From: JAAYJR01 sp964495655
GTDB lineage: Bacteria > Bacteroidota > Bacteroidia > Bacteroidales > Prolixibacteraceae
Reading direction: 5' to 3'
DNA: 64,000 nt
Assembly (NCBI GenBank): GCA_964495655.1
Contig: CAZBWK010000003.1
Span: 8,131 to 72,130, forward strand
This document shows, one piece after another, positions 33,645 to 42,824 of this stretch. Both the position numbers and the translations under genes were made by a program. The notes beneath the pieces are model-generated. The model saw nothing but the letters and a program-made list of their open reading frames with translations, did no database searches and was not told the DNA's origin. Positions within the stretch are counted from its first letter, which is position 1, and every line of letters begins with the position of its first letter.

Positions 33645-34022
33645 TCAGGTATATTTTCTATTCAGAATTTCATTATATATCACTGCTTTTCTCAATGGGA
33701 ACTTTCTTTTTTTAACTTTATTTAAAGAATTGTCTTGTGACTTACGAACAGCTTGATATATCCTTTTATCTGATGTATAACCATCTTTAAATTGATAAGA
33801 TCTATCTGCTTCTTCCGGAAAACTTTGATGTTTTTTATAGTAATTGGTTACAGGCTTATCATCTGTAACTTCATTATCTCCGGGCAGTGACCACAGGTCA
33901 TCGCTGTCGTCCGGTACATAATCATTAACTTTATTTTTTTCGGCAGCCCTCTTTTTTAATTGTCCTAATGAACCTGCAACAATTAATATCAGGGTTAAAA
34001 TGATTACAATTAAATCATCCAT
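33645..34022 (-). CDS. Small hypothetical protein with one N-terminal membrane helix
   Basis: The protein has 125 residues. Residues 4-20 (LIVIILTLILIVAGSLG) form one membrane helix; the remainder is polar and highly charged, with a DDSDDLW segment, a tyrosine-rich middle and a basic C-terminus (KVKKRKFPLRKAVIYNEILNRKY). The C-terminal motif RKAVIYNEILNRKY looks like a conserved tail of Bacteroidota small proteins, but I cannot name it. The tail is likely cytoplasmic. Codon use resembles neighbours, and the frame is well formed, so I think it is real. No function is proposed. It has greA downstream in the same direction, 143 bases away. Confidence 0.65.
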   Translation of the reverse strand: MDDLIVIILTLILIVAGSLGQLKKRAAEKNKVNDYVPDDSDDLWSLPGDNEVTDDKPVTNYYKKHQSFPEEADRSYQFKDGYTSDKRIYQAVRKSQDNSLNKVKKRKFPLRKAVIYNEILNRKYT

Positions 34023-34181
34023 AATAATTAATATTTTTCAGCAATAATTTGTTTACTTTGAAAGTTTAGTAAAAATACGAAAAATGAATCATCCCGGGAT
34101 TATATTTTCAAATAGTTTTTTTATTTCTTTTTATAAGTTTGTTTTTACATGATTAAAATTAATCATTTTCAAAGGTATCGT

Positions 34182-34604
34182 ATGAAACTCACAAATGTTT
34201 TAATCATACTATTATTTGGATTTTCACTAATACCCGTTTCATGTGATAAACTCAATAAATCTCCAATTCCATATGTCAGAGTAAATTTTATGGTCAACCT
34301 TAATATTGTGAATGAGTTGAATGTCCCGGGCAATTCAGTTTATTTTCCCAATTATGGTTATGGGGGAGTAATTATATATTGTGAATTCCCCGGTTCATAC
34401 TATGCTTTTGATGCTACATGTACTTATGAGATAAAACCTGACTGCAGGGTAATAAATGAGGGTGTTATTGCCGAATGTCCCTGTTGTGGTTCCAAATTCA
34501 TACTTATCGATAACGGTTATCCCGGCGATGGTCTGGCTACAATCCCTTTGAAACAATATCACGTTGCAGTGATCAATAATTTTGAATTAAGGGTTTATAA
34601 TTAA
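34182..34604 (+). CDS. Probable lipoprotein with degenerate Rieske-like motif
   Basis: About 140 residues from the ATG at 34182 (MKLTNVLIILLFGF); an ATG at 34149 would add a polar, unlikely extension. A signal peptide ends at a weak lipobox (IPVSC, Cys21). The C-terminal half reads like a Rieske [2Fe-2S] fold: FDATCTYEIKPDC at the place of CTHxGC and ECPCCGSKF at the place of CPCHGSxF, then GYPGDGLATIPLKQYHV, which is typical of the last Rieske strands. Both ligand histidines are missing (Tyr and Cys instead), but several cysteines remain. It may bind a cluster or metal differently or have lost it. The protein stands alone between divergent and convergent genes and should sit on a membrane face outside the cytoplasm. 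Confidence 0.65.
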   Translation: MKLTNVLIILLFGFSLIPVSCDKLNKSPIPYVRVNFMVNLNIVNELNVPGNSVYFPNYGYGGVIIYCEFPGSYYAFDATCTYEIKPDCRVINEGVIAECPCCGSKFILIDNGYPGDGLATIPLKQYHVAVINNFELRVYN

Positions 34605-34689
34605 TTGCATGATCCTTTTCCGGCTCTGTGATCTGTAATTGAGATCATCTGTTACCGCTTAAAGCAGGTTATCCGGAATTTCTTGAAGG

Positions 34690-36108
34690 TCAGTACCTGT
34701 AATGATCAGGTTTGTATGGCCCTTCTATTGGAACACCAATATAGTTAGCCTGATCATCATTTAACCTGGTCAATTTAATCCCGAGATTGCCGAGATGGAG
34801 TCTCGCAACTTCTTCATCAAGTATTTTAGGAAGACGGTAGACATCTATCGGGTAATCATTTTTCCAAAGATCTATTTGTGCCAGCGACTGATTAGTGAAT
34901 GAGTTACTCATAACAAATGAAGGGTGGCCTGTTGCACATCCAAGGTTAACCAGACGCCCTTCGGCCAGCAGAAATATGCTGTGCCCGTCTTTAAAAGAGT
35001 ACTTATCGACCTGCGGTTTAATATTGATTTTTTCTATTCCCGGCCATCTTTCCAGTTTTGATACCTGTATTTCATTATCGAAGTGGCCTATATTGCATAC
35101 AATAGCCTGGTCTTTCATCGCAGCCATATGTTCAGCTGTGATCACATCCTTATTACCTGTTGCCGTAATAAAGATGTTACCCTCATTTAGGGTTTCTTCC
35201 AATGTTTTAACCTCGAATCCTTCCATGGCTGCCTGTAAGGCACAGATAGGATCTATTTCAGTAACAATCACCCTGGCCCCGTAACCTTTCATGGACCTGG
35301 CACAGCCCTTTCCAACATCACCGTAACCGGCAACGACAACAACTTTTCCGGCAATCATTACATCAGTTGCTCTTTTTATGCCGTCAGCCAGAGATTCCCG
35401 GCAGCCGTATAAATTGTCAAATTTTGATTTTGTCACCGAATCATTGACATTAATTGCGGGAAAGAGAAGTTTGCCTTCCTGTTTCATCTGGTAAAGACGG
35501 TGTACACCAGTTGTGGTCTCTTCAGATACCCCTTTAACCTCTTTTGCGATACGATGCCAACGGCCGGGATCTTTTTCAAGAATATGGGTTAAGGCTTTGT
35601 ATAGTTCTTCTTCATCCTGGCCGTTGGGAGTTCTTTTTAGGATGTTCGGGTTGTTTTCTGCTTCATAACCAACATGTACCATTAAGGTTGCATCTCCGCC
35701 ATCATCCACAATAAGGTTAGGTCCCAGTCCGTTGCCAAAGTCAAGCGCCTGTTCGGTACACCACCAGTATTCTGAAAGCGTTTCACCTTTCCATGCATAT
35801 ACAGGTATCCCTGCTTTTGCCATGGCAGCAGCAGCATGATCCTGTGTGGAAAAAATATTACAGCTTGCCCACTGAACAGAGGCACCCAGTTCTTTAAGGG
35901 TTTCAATAAGGACAGCAGTTTGGACTGTCATGTGGAGGCTTCCTGTAATCCTTGCATTTTTGAGAGGTTTGGAAGGGCCGAATTTTTGCCGGATAGCCAT
36001 TAGTCCCGGCATCTCCTTTTCGGCAATTTCAATCTCTTTTCTACCAAAATCAGCCAAATTAATGTCAGCAACCTTGTATTTTAGTTTTTCAATCGTTCCT
36101 ATGCTCAT
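34690..36108 (-). CDS. ahcY: Adenosylhomocysteinase
   Basis: The protein has 472 residues from the ATG at 36108 (MSIGTIEKLKYKVADINL); a start at 36150 would add 14 residues and lies above a good promoter, so I reject it. The enzyme splits S-adenosylhomocysteine into adenosine and homocysteine with tightly bound NAD. SLHMTVQTAVLIETL, FSTQDHAAAA, NVNDSVTKSKFDNLYGCRESL, the NAD motif AGYGDVGKGCA, and the C-terminal KPDHYRY are present. It removes the product of methyltransferases, and several are in this window. Confidence 0.97.
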   Translation of the reverse strand: MSIGTIEKLKYKVADINLADFGRKEIEIAEKEMPGLMAIRQKFGPSKPLKNARITGSLHMTVQTAVLIETLKELGASVQWASCNIFSTQDHAAAAMAKAGIPVYAWKGETLSEYWWCTEQALDFGNGLGPNLIVDDGGDATLMVHVGYEAENNPNILKRTPNGQDEEELYKALTHILEKDPGRWHRIAKEVKGVSEETTTGVHRLYQMKQEGKLLFPAINVNDSVTKSKFDNLYGCRESLADGIKRATDVMIAGKVVVVAGYGDVGKGCARSMKGYGARVIVTEIDPICALQAAMEGFEVKTLEETLNEGNIFITATGNKDVITAEHMAAMKDQAIVCNIGHFDNEIQVSKLERWPGIEKINIKPQVDKYSFKDGHSIFLLAEGRLVNLGCATGHPSFVMSNSFTNQSLAQIDLWKNDYPIDVYRLPKILDEEVARLHLGNLGIKLTRLNDDQANYIGVPIEGPYKPDHYRY

Positions 36109-36138
36109 CTGATATTTTTTAATTAATATACTGCTCTG

Positions 36139-36146
36139 CAAAGTTA
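36139..36146 (-). promoter_or_regulatory. -7 box for ahcY
   Basis: Minus-strand TAACTTTG matches TAnnTTTG, about 30 bases before the ahcY ATG at 36108 and inside the longer alternative reading frame, which supports the shorter start. Confidence 0.55.
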
Positions 36147-36183
36147 GCAAATGAGGCCTATATATATTGTATTCCTTTTCTTT

Positions 36184-38373
36184 TTAATTACCCATATCTG
36201 AAAGGAATTTTATACGCATAAGCCTGATATCTTCCTCTGTATACTCGTCCTCGCCAAGTGCTTCGAGAGCCTCTTCCAGTGAATCAGTCTGAGCCTCCCT
36301 GAAGTATTCGAAAACTTCTTCCTGATGATCTTCATCCAAAAGATCATTCACATAATAGTCGATATTAAGCCGGGTACCTGAATTAACAATTGCTTCAACT
36401 TCGGAGATAACATTTTTTAAATCCACTCCCTTTGACTGGGCAATATCTTCAAACGGAATTTTTCTGTCAATACTTTGTATAATGAAAACTTTAAGTTTTG
36501 ATTTGTTGGCGACAGTGCGGACAATAAGATCATCAGGGCGTTCGATATCATTCTCCCCGACATATTTTTTTATAAGCTCTATAAATTCTTTTCCATACCT
36601 GTGTGCTTTTCCCTGGCCTACTCCCTGAATTTTCTGCATCTCCTCCATGGTAACAGGGTATTGAATTGACATATCGGCTAAAGAAGGATCCTGAAAAATA
36701 ACAAATGGAGGCAGGTTTTTCTTTTTAGCCAAATTTTTTCTCAGATCTTTGAGCATGGAGAATAATATCGGATCACCTCCTGTCCCGCCCGAAGGTGCCC
36801 CTGCACTTCCTGCATATTCTTCTGCCTCCTCTTCATATTTATGATTTTTCACAAGCATGAAGCGGGACGGATTTTTTAAGAATTCGTGACCTTTGGGTGT
36901 CATTTTTAACAATCCGTAGTTTTCTATATCTTTGTTTATCAGTCCTGCAATCATAGACTGTCTGAAAACCGCATTCCAGAATTTATCATCATGATCCTGG
37001 CCTGCACCGAATGATTTCAGCATATAATGCCTGAAAGATTTTATTGCAGCTGTTTTGTTTCCAATCAGGATATTTACAATATGTTCAGCTTTATACTGTT
37101 CATTGACTTCAATAATAGCCTTTAGGGCCCTTATTACTTCATCTTTAGCTTCGACCTGTTCCTTAGGATTTAAACAGTTATCGCAGTTTCCGCAATATTG
37201 ATGTTTGTAAATTTCTCCAAAATAGTGAAGGAGGATTATCCTGCGGCACAGAGCCGACTCTGCATAGGAAACTGTATCCAGCAGCAACTGCCTGCCTATC
37301 TCCTGCTCGGCAACCGGCTTCCCGTGCATGAATTTTTCAAGTTTCTGAATATCTTTATAACTGTAAAAGGTTATGCACCTGCCTTCTCCTCCGTCCCGTC
37401 CTGAGCGGCCTGTTTCCTGATAATACCCTTCAAGGCTTTTCGGAATATCGTAATGAATTACAAACCTCACATCCGGTTTGTCTATACCCATGCCAAAAGC
37501 AATTGTGGCAACAATAACGTCGATCTCTTCCATAAGGAATTTATCCTGGGTACCTGAGCGTGTGGCAGCATCCATTCCGGCATGATAAGGCAGCGCTTTA
37601 ATGCCGTTCACCTGGAGTGTCTCTGCAATCTCCTCAACCTTTTTGCGGCTGAGGCAATAAATTATACCCGATTTCCCTTCATTTTGCTTGATGAATTTTA
37701 TTATTTGTGCTTCGGGCTTAATTTTCGGCCTGACTTCATAATAGAGGTTAGGCCGATTGAATGAAGCCTTAAACACCTGAGCCTCAATAATTCCGAGATT
37801 TTTTTGAATATCATGTTGCACCTTTGCGGTGGCCGTAGCTGTAAGTGCAACTATGGGAGCCGGACCTATCTCTTCTACAATAGGCCTGATACGCCTGTAT
37901 TCAGGCCTGAAGTCGTGGCCCCATTCAGAAATACAGTGAGCTTCATCAATTGCATAAAAGGAGATATTTACATTTTTTAAAAATTCAATATTCTCCTCTT
38001 TTGTCAGGGACTCGGGAGCTACATAAAGAAGCTTGGTTCTTCCTGCCAGGACATCGTTTTTAACTTCCTGGATGGCAGCTTTTGATAATGAAGAATTTAA
38101 AAAATGTGCCACATAGTCCTCAGTTTGCATACCCCTCATTGAATCAACCTGGTTTTTCATTAGCGCAATAAGGGGCGAAATTACAATTGCAGTACCGTCA
38201 AGCAACAGTGCCGGAAGCTGATAAATCAATGATTTACCTCCTCCGGTGGGCATTAATACAAAAGTATTTTTACCCTCCAGTACACTTTTCACAGCCTCTT
38301 CCTGTTGACCTTTGAAACGGTCAAATCCAAAGTATTGCTGTAAATATTCTGTTAAAGACCTATCTTTGTCCAT
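36184..38373 (-). CDS. recQ: ATP-dependent DNA helicase RecQ
   Basis: The protein has 729 residues, slightly longer than E. coli RecQ (609). It unwinds DNA 3' to 5' in recombination repair. Motifs in order: Walker A MPTGGGKSLIYQLP, YVAPESL, DEAHCISEWGHDFRPEY, ALTATAT, IIYCLSR, VIVATIAFGMGIDKPDVRFVIH, QETGRSGRDG. The zinc site (CRRIILLHYFG ... CGNCDNC) and winged-helix RQC domain follow, then an HRDC domain (VTMEEMQKIQGVGQGKAHRYG) and a C-terminal helical extension of about 110 residues rich in acid residues. The extension is common in Bacteroidota. It is divergent from tatC. Confidence 0.96.
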   Translation of the reverse strand: MDKDRSLTEYLQQYFGFDRFKGQQEEAVKSVLEGKNTFVLMPTGGGKSLIYQLPALLLDGTAIVISPLIALMKNQVDSMRGMQTEDYVAHFLNSSLSKAAIQEVKNDVLAGRTKLLYVAPESLTKEENIEFLKNVNISFYAIDEAHCISEWGHDFRPEYRRIRPIVEEIGPAPIVALTATATAKVQHDIQKNLGIIEAQVFKASFNRPNLYYEVRPKIKPEAQIIKFIKQNEGKSGIIYCLSRKKVEEIAETLQVNGIKALPYHAGMDAATRSGTQDKFLMEEIDVIVATIAFGMGIDKPDVRFVIHYDIPKSLEGYYQETGRSGRDGGEGRCITFYSYKDIQKLEKFMHGKPVAEQEIGRQLLLDTVSYAESALCRRIILLHYFGEIYKHQYCGNCDNCLNPKEQVEAKDEVIRALKAIIEVNEQYKAEHIVNILIGNKTAAIKSFRHYMLKSFGAGQDHDDKFWNAVFRQSMIAGLINKDIENYGLLKMTPKGHEFLKNPSRFMLVKNHKYEEEAEEYAGSAGAPSGGTGGDPILFSMLKDLRKNLAKKKNLPPFVIFQDPSLADMSIQYPVTMEEMQKIQGVGQGKAHRYGKEFIELIKKYVGENDIERPDDLIVRTVANKSKLKVFIIQSIDRKIPFEDIAQSKGVDLKNVISEVEAIVNSGTRLNIDYYVNDLLDEDHQEEVFEYFREAQTDSLEEALEALGEDEYTEEDIRLMRIKFLSDMGN

Positions 38374-38530
38374 AAATTTTTTTCTTCCTTACATCATTTA
38401 ATTATTTTCTTGAATTCTAAATTATTAAAAGTAAGAAAAATGGCAATAGAATTTGTTGTTTTTTAATAATTAATAGCATTCTTTTAAACAATTGGACAGA
38501 TTGGGAGACTTAAATAATAAACTAAGTATT

Positions 38531-38538
38531 TATATTTG
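38531..38538 (+). promoter_or_regulatory. -7 box for tatC
   Basis: TATATTTG matches TAnnTTTG, 23 bases before the ATG at 38562. It overlaps the GTG at 38538 that could start a longer frame, so the longer frame is wrong. Confidence 0.6.
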
Positions 38539-38561
38539 TGGTGTTTTTAAATTTACATAAA

Positions 38562-39434
38562 ATGAGTGAAGATACTAAAAAAGATAAGAAGCAAAGCAGT
38601 GGAAAGAGTAAAAAGGACACAAGAGCCAGTTATGCCGAAATGTCGTTTCTGGAACATCTCGAAGAGTTGCGCTGGCATATAATACGTTCAGCCTTTGCTA
38701 TTTTAATTTTTGCCATTGTTGCTTTTATATTGAAAGATCTCATTTTTAATAAAATTATTCTTAATCCGAGGACACCTGAATTCTGGACTAACCGCATGTT
38801 TGCAAGGCTTGGTGATGCTATTGGCAGTGAGGCACTGAAGATAAACCAGAAACCTCTCGAACTGATAAGTATTAAAATTGCCGGGCAGTTTATGACCCAT
38901 ATATGGACCTCCATTATTGCCGGTTTTATAATAGCCTCACCTGTGGTTTTTTATGAGTTTTGGAGATTTATTAAACCTGCCCTTTATGATGATGAAAAAA
39001 AATACGCTACAGGTGCAGTCGTTTTTACAACAATTTTATTCCTGCTTGGTGTGGTTTTTGGTTACTTTCTGATCGTGCCCCTGTCTATACATTTTTTAGG
39101 GACTTACAATGTTAGCGGCGATGTGACCAACCAGATCAACCTTAACTCATATATAGGTTCTGTAACTTCTATAATAATTGCTTCAGGTGTGGTTTTTCTG
39201 TTGCCGATTTTTTCTTATTTCCTCAGTAAAGTGGGACTTGTTACCCCGGAATTCATGAAAACATACAGGAAACATTCATATGTGGTAATGCTGCTGCTGT
39301 CGGCTGTAATAACCCCGCCGGATTTATTCAGCCAGATCATGGTATGTATACCCCTGGTGATCCTTTATGAGATTGGGATAATGATATCCCGCAGAGTGAC
39401 CAAAAATAGGGAAAGAGAATTGGATGAGTTATAA
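38562..39434 (+). CDS. tatC: Sec-independent translocase TatC
   Basis: About 290 residues with six membrane helices. TatC is the receptor for twin-arginine signal peptides. A charged lysine-rich tail (SEDTKKDKKQSSGKSKKD) precedes the family start MSFLEHLEELRWHIIRSAFA with the conserved Glu, then FYEFWRFIKPALY, the TPDxxSQ-type motif TPPDLFSQIMVCIPLVILYEIGI at the last helices. It likely acts with the TatA found at 45473-45742, and its likely substrates in this window are the Tat-signal oxidoreductases at 2601-3872 and 58366-59805. lptB follows 17 bases later. Confidence 0.96.
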   Translation: MSEDTKKDKKQSSGKSKKDTRASYAEMSFLEHLEELRWHIIRSAFAILIFAIVAFILKDLIFNKIILNPRTPEFWTNRMFARLGDAIGSEALKINQKPLELISIKIAGQFMTHIWTSIIAGFIIASPVVFYEFWRFIKPALYDDEKKYATGAVVFTTILFLLGVVFGYFLIVPLSIHFLGTYNVSGDVTNQINLNSYIGSVTSIIIASGVVFLLPIFSYFLSKVGLVTPEFMKTYRKHSYVVMLLLSAVITPPDLFSQIMVCIPLVILYEIGIMISRRVTKNRERELDEL

Positions 39435-39451
39435 ATTATTTTTTTAAACAG

Positions 39452-40174
39452 ATGATCCTTCGGGCTGAAAATATTGTTAAGAAATACAGGAAAAGAGTTG
39501 TTGTCAATCGTGTCAGCTTTGATGTCAGACAAGGTGAGATTGTCGGACTGCTGGGACCTAACGGTGCAGGCAAAACTACCTCTTTCTATATAATAGTGGG
39601 GCTGATCCAGCCATTCTCGGGAAAAGTATTTATCGATGATGAGGATATTACCAAGCTGCCGGTCTATAAGCGTGCAAAAAAAGGGATCGGTTACCTGGCA
39701 CAGGAGGCATCAGTTTTCAGAAAGCTGAGCATTGAGGATAATTTGAAGGCAGTACTGGAAATGACTGACTATTCTAAAGAATACCAAAAAGAAAAAGTTG
39801 AAACATTAATAAACGAATTCGGACTTCAGCACATCAGAAAAAGCAAAGGTATCCAGTTGTCGGGAGGTGAACGCCGGAGAACTGAAATTGCAAGAGCCCT
39901 GGCAATTGACCCCAAATTCATTCTGTTAGATGAACCTTTTGCCGGTGTTGACCCTATTGCGGTTGAAGATATACAACAGATAGTTGTCAAATTAAAAGAG
40001 AAAAATATAGGAGTGCTGATAACAGACCATAATGTGCATGAAACTTTGTCAATCACAGACCGGTCGTATCTTCTTTTCGAAGGTTCGATAATGAAGGCAG
40101 GAACAGCAGAGGAGCTGGCCGGTGATGAAGATGTACGAAGAGTATACCTTGGCCAGAATTTTGAGCTCCGTTAG
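39452..40174 (+). CDS. lptB: LPS export ABC transporter ATP-binding protein LptB
   Basis: The protein has 240 residues. LptB powers extraction of lipopolysaccharide from the inner membrane with LptFG. Walker A LLGPNGAGKTTSF, Q-loop with IGYLAQEASVFRKLS (LptB-specific sequence), signature LSGGERRRTEIARAL, Walker B FILLDEPFAGVDPIAVEDI, and H-loop ITDHNVHETL are present. It confirms a diderm envelope. It follows tatC by 17 bases; lptFG are elsewhere. Confidence 0.95.
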   Translation: MILRAENIVKKYRKRVVVNRVSFDVRQGEIVGLLGPNGAGKTTSFYIIVGLIQPFSGKVFIDDEDITKLPVYKRAKKGIGYLAQEASVFRKLSIEDNLKAVLEMTDYSKEYQKEKVETLINEFGLQHIRKSKGIQLSGGERRRTEIARALAIDPKFILLDEPFAGVDPIAVEDIQQIVVKLKEKNIGVLITDHNVHETLSITDRSYLLFEGSIMKAGTAEELAGDEDVRRVYLGQNFELR

Positions 40175-40274
40175 GCATTTTGTTAATAATCAAGACATTG
40201 CGATAATCACCCGGTTAACATTCAGTTAACACAATTAAAAAGAGACTGGGATCAGGAAAAATTTATCAATAAAA

Positions 40275-40305
40275 TTTGGCTTATAATAAAAATCAAGTAT
40301 TTTTG
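40275..40305 (+). promoter_or_regulatory. Promoter for tRNA-Glu and rpsT
   Basis: TTTG (40275-40278), 19 bases, TATTTTTG (40298-40305) is an exact match to the Bacteroidota consensus and spacing. Transcription would begin near 40312, 21 bases before the tRNA. Confidence 0.85.
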
Positions 40306-40332
40306 CAATCCCATTTTCAGGGAAAAGAGGAT

Positions 40333-40404
40333 GGCCCGTTCGTCTAGTGGTTAGGACGCCAGGTTTTCATCCTGGTAGCAGGGGTTCGATTCCCCTACGG
40401 GCTA
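40333..40404 (+). tRNA. tRNA-Glu (anticodon TTC)
   Basis: A 72-base cloverleaf. The acceptor stem is GGCCCGT / ACGGGCT, with a G-T first pair. The D arm contains TAGTGGTTAGGA. The anticodon stem CCAGG / CCTGG encloses loop TTTTCAT, giving anticodon TTC (Glu). The T arm is GGGG TTCGATT CCCC. The discriminator is A at 40404, and the CCA end is not encoded. rpsT begins 30 bases later and is probably on the same transcript. Confidence 0.97.
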
Positions 40405-40434
40405 CAATTTAATTTTAACAGTTATAACAGAAAA

Positions 40435-40686
40435 ATGGCAAATAATAAGTCAGCTCTAAAAAGGATAAGGCAAAACGATAAAAGGCGTTTGCAAAATAAG
40501 TACTACGCAAAAATGACCAGGAATGCAATTAAAAAATTGCGTAACGAAACTGATAAGGAAGAAGCTGCTAACAGGTTGTCAGGAGTTATTTCAATGATTG
40601 ACAAGCTTGCTAAAAAGAATGTTATTCATAAAAACAAAGCTTCTAACCTTAAATCAAAACTTACACTAAAGGTGAATAATTTGTAA
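40435..40686 (+). CDS. rpsT: Small ribosomal subunit protein bS20
   Basis: The protein has 83 residues and is very basic. It binds 16S rRNA early in 30S assembly. The start MANNKSALKRIRQNDKRRL and the helical KKLRNETDKEEAANRLSGVISMIDKLAKKNVIHKNKASNLKSKLTLKV block match bS20. It follows tRNA-Glu by 30 bases and is ended by a hairpin terminator. Confidence 0.97.
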   Translation: MANNKSALKRIRQNDKRRLQNKYYAKMTRNAIKKLRNETDKEEAANRLSGVISMIDKLAKKNVIHKNKASNLKSKLTLKVNNL

Positions 40687-40710
40687 GGATTGTCTTCATG
40701 ATATTGCCGG

Positions 40711-40741
40711 GCCTCTCTGTATAAACGGGGAGGCTTTTTTT
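40711..40741 (+). terminator. Rho-independent terminator after rpsT
   Basis: Stem GCCTCTC / GGGAGGC (one G-T pair) with a short loop, followed by seven T. Confidence 0.85.
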
Positions 40742-40782
40742 ATGCATTGAAAATTATTATTTTTATGCAAACTCCAAATATC

Positions 40783-41481
40783 ATGAATGAATACAGGAAA
40801 ATGAACATTAAACAGTGGGCAGTGGAGGACCGTCCCCGCGAGAAGATGATCTCAAAAGGCCCAAGAACCCTTTCTGATGCCGAGCTGATAGCAATTCTTT
40901 TAGGTTCGGGCAATATTAAAGAGACTGCCGTAGAGCTGGGCAGAAGAGTCCTGAGCTCAGTCAATAATGACCTCAACGATCTCGGGAGAAAGGAGTTAAG
41001 CTATCTGACTGCCTTTAACGGTATAGGAAAAGCCAAAGGGGTGACGATAATGGCTGCACTTGAGCTGGGAAGAAGAAGAAAGGAATCAGGAATTTCTCTG
41101 AAAAAGAAAATTACCTGCAGTCGCGATGCAGCTGATCTATTTACTCCTTTGCTTCAGGATCTGAACCACGAAGAGTTCTGGATACTTTTACTGGACAGGG
41201 GAAATAAGGTCCTCGATCATTACAGGATCAGCCAGGGTGGAATATCAGGAACAATAATTGACGTCAGGATAATACTGAAAACAGCACTTGAGAAACTGGC
41301 TTCATCAATCATCCTATGCCATAACCACCCTTCAGGTACTATGGAAGCTTCAGAAGCCGATCTGAAGATAACCCGTAAAATGCTAAAAGCCGCAGGTTTA
41401 ATGGATATTTCAGTGCTGGATCATATTATTATCGGGCAAAACAGCTATCTTAGTATGGCCGATGAAGGAATTTTACAGTAA
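40783..41481 (+). CDS. radC: RadC family protein (JAB/MPN domain)
   Basis: About 232 residues from the ATG at 40783 (MNEYRKMNIKQWAVEDRPREKM). Starts at 40747 (TTG), 40765 and 40801 are possible, but the chosen one matches the usual N-terminus. A helix-hairpin-helix region (LSDAELIAILLGSG, LTAFNGIGKAKGVTIMAALELGRR) is followed by the JAB metalloprotease-like domain with LCHNHPSGTMEASEADLKIT, which supplies the metal ligands. The old DNA-repair assignment of RadC is doubtful in the literature; its true function is unresolved. It leads an operon with the next two genes. Confidence 0.93.
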   Translation: MNEYRKMNIKQWAVEDRPREKMISKGPRTLSDAELIAILLGSGNIKETAVELGRRVLSSVNNDLNDLGRKELSYLTAFNGIGKAKGVTIMAALELGRRRKESGISLKKKITCSRDAADLFTPLLQDLNHEEFWILLLDRGNKVLDHYRISQGGISGTIIDVRIILKTALEKLASSIILCHNHPSGTMEASEADLKITRKMLKAAGLMDISVLDHIIIGQNSYLSMADEGILQ

Positions 41482-41495
41482 AGAGTGGTAATTAA

Positions 41496-42824
41496 ATGGT
41501 GATATTTTATGCAGAAAAACTGAATCCCCGTATAGAGTATGCCTCAAGGCTTATTTTTCAGGATATTCTGAATGTTGATATTCACTTTACAACAAACAGG
41601 GAAGAGTTTTTAAAGGGGAACTCTCCAAAAGTTAATTATTCTAATGCGAGATTAGATGACGAATTACTGATTATACCTGATTCTTTTTTGTTTTATAGCT
41701 CCCTTTCCAAACCTGTTATCAAACCTTTTCTATATAATAATGATTATTATATTTTTGAAAGCCCCGCAGGTTCAGACCTGCCGTTTGATCCTTTTGCCTC
41801 GGCATTTTATCTAGTGACAAGGTTTGAAGAGTATTTTGAAACAGTTACCGATAAATATAACCGCTACCCGGCTTCTATAAGTATTTTATCTGAATATGAT
41901 TTGTTTAAAAAGCCGGTGGTGAATATATGGGCCCGTAAGTTGGCAGGCAAGCTGAAGGAAAAATATCCGGAGATAAATATACCCGTACCTCAGTTTGAAT
42001 TTATTTCCACAATTGATGTCGATAATGCCTGGAGTTATGTCCATAAAGGTTTTTTAAGATGCTCCGGTGCGCTTTTAAGGTCTGCCATAAAAGGCAATTT
42101 TGCTGAAACCTTTGAAAGGATTAAAGTTCTTACAGGATCTGTTCCGGATCCATTTTTTACTTATCCATGGTTGGATGAGGTTTTTAAAGGTCATGAGGAG
42201 CAGGTCATATTTTTTTTCGCACTTGGCAATTACAGCCGGTACGACAAAAATATCCCGTGGAAAAATAAATATCTGCAGGAATTAATCCGTAAAACTTTGA
42301 AAAAATACTCTGTTGGAATTCATCCTTCATTTTATTCTGCGGATAATTCAGGAGATGGATTACTGAAGTCTGAAATTTCAAGGTTTCTGCAAATTATCGG
42401 GGTAAATCCTGAAAAAAGCAGACAACATTATATCCGCTTAAAACTGCCCGTTACATACCGGAGGCTTATTGACAACGGAATAAAAGAGGATTATACAATG
42501 GGTTATGCCTCACGAACAGGGTTCAGAGCCGGCATATGTACCCCTTTCAATTTTTATGACATTGAAAATGACAGAGTTACCCCGCTTAAAGTTTTTCCTT
42601 TCCAGGTAATGGATACTACACTGCGTGACTATATGGGGCTTACGCCTGATAAGGCAATGGAAGAGATTGAAGTTCTTATGAATGAAGTAAAAAATGCCGG
42701 AGGTACATTTATAAGTATCTGGCATAATGAATCTCTTTCCGGGCGGGATAAATGGAAAGGGTACAGGGAGGTTTTTTATAAAATGAATCAAACCGGATTT
42801 AATTGGTCAAATGAGCATAAGTAA
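41496..42824 (+). CDS. Polysaccharide deacetylase family protein
   Basis: The protein has 442 residues. The N-terminal about 175 residues resemble the domain that precedes the catalytic barrel in Bacteroidota members (RIEYASRLIFQDIL, PFDPFASAFYLVTRFEEY). The NodB-like barrel starts near FISTIDVDNAWSY, with the metal-binding Asp pair, and has VGIHPSFYSADN, holding the histidine motif; ISIWHNESLS is near the end. It probably removes acetyl groups from a sugar polymer or acts in envelope polysaccharide processing. No signal peptide is visible, so it would be cytoplasmic. It overlaps the next gene by 14 bases. Nature of substrate unknown. Confidence 0.8.
   Translation: MVIFYAEKLNPRIEYASRLIFQDILNVDIHFTTNREEFLKGNSPKVNYSNARLDDELLIIPDSFLFYSSLSKPVIKPFLYNNDYYIFESPAGSDLPFDPFASAFYLVTRFEEYFETVTDKYNRYPASISILSEYDLFKKPVVNIWARKLAGKLKEKYPEINIPVPQFEFISTIDVDNAWSYVHKGFLRCSGALLRSAIKGNFAETFERIKVLTGSVPDPFFTYPWLDEVFKGHEEQVIFFFALGNYSRYDKNIPWKNKYLQELIRKTLKKYSVGIHPSFYSADNSGDGLLKSEISRFLQIIGVNPEKSRQHYIRLKLPVTYRRLIDNGIKEDYTMGYASRTGFRAGICTPFNFYDIENDRVTPLKVFPFQVMDTTLRDYMGLTPDKAMEEIEVLMNEVKNAGGTFISIWHNESLSGRDKWKGYREVFYKMNQTGFNWSNEHK

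Noticed and set aside
36109..36183. SAH or SAM riboswitch before ahcY
   Set aside because: The predicted leader is about 25 bases, too short, and no conserved motif is visible.
38538..38561. Longer tatC start at GTG 38538
   Set aside because: The GTG lies inside the -7 promoter box, so it would not be transcribed.
40747..40782. Longer radC starts at TTG 40747 and ATG 40765
   Set aside because: The extra residues do not resemble RadC, and 40747 follows directly on the rpsT terminator T run.
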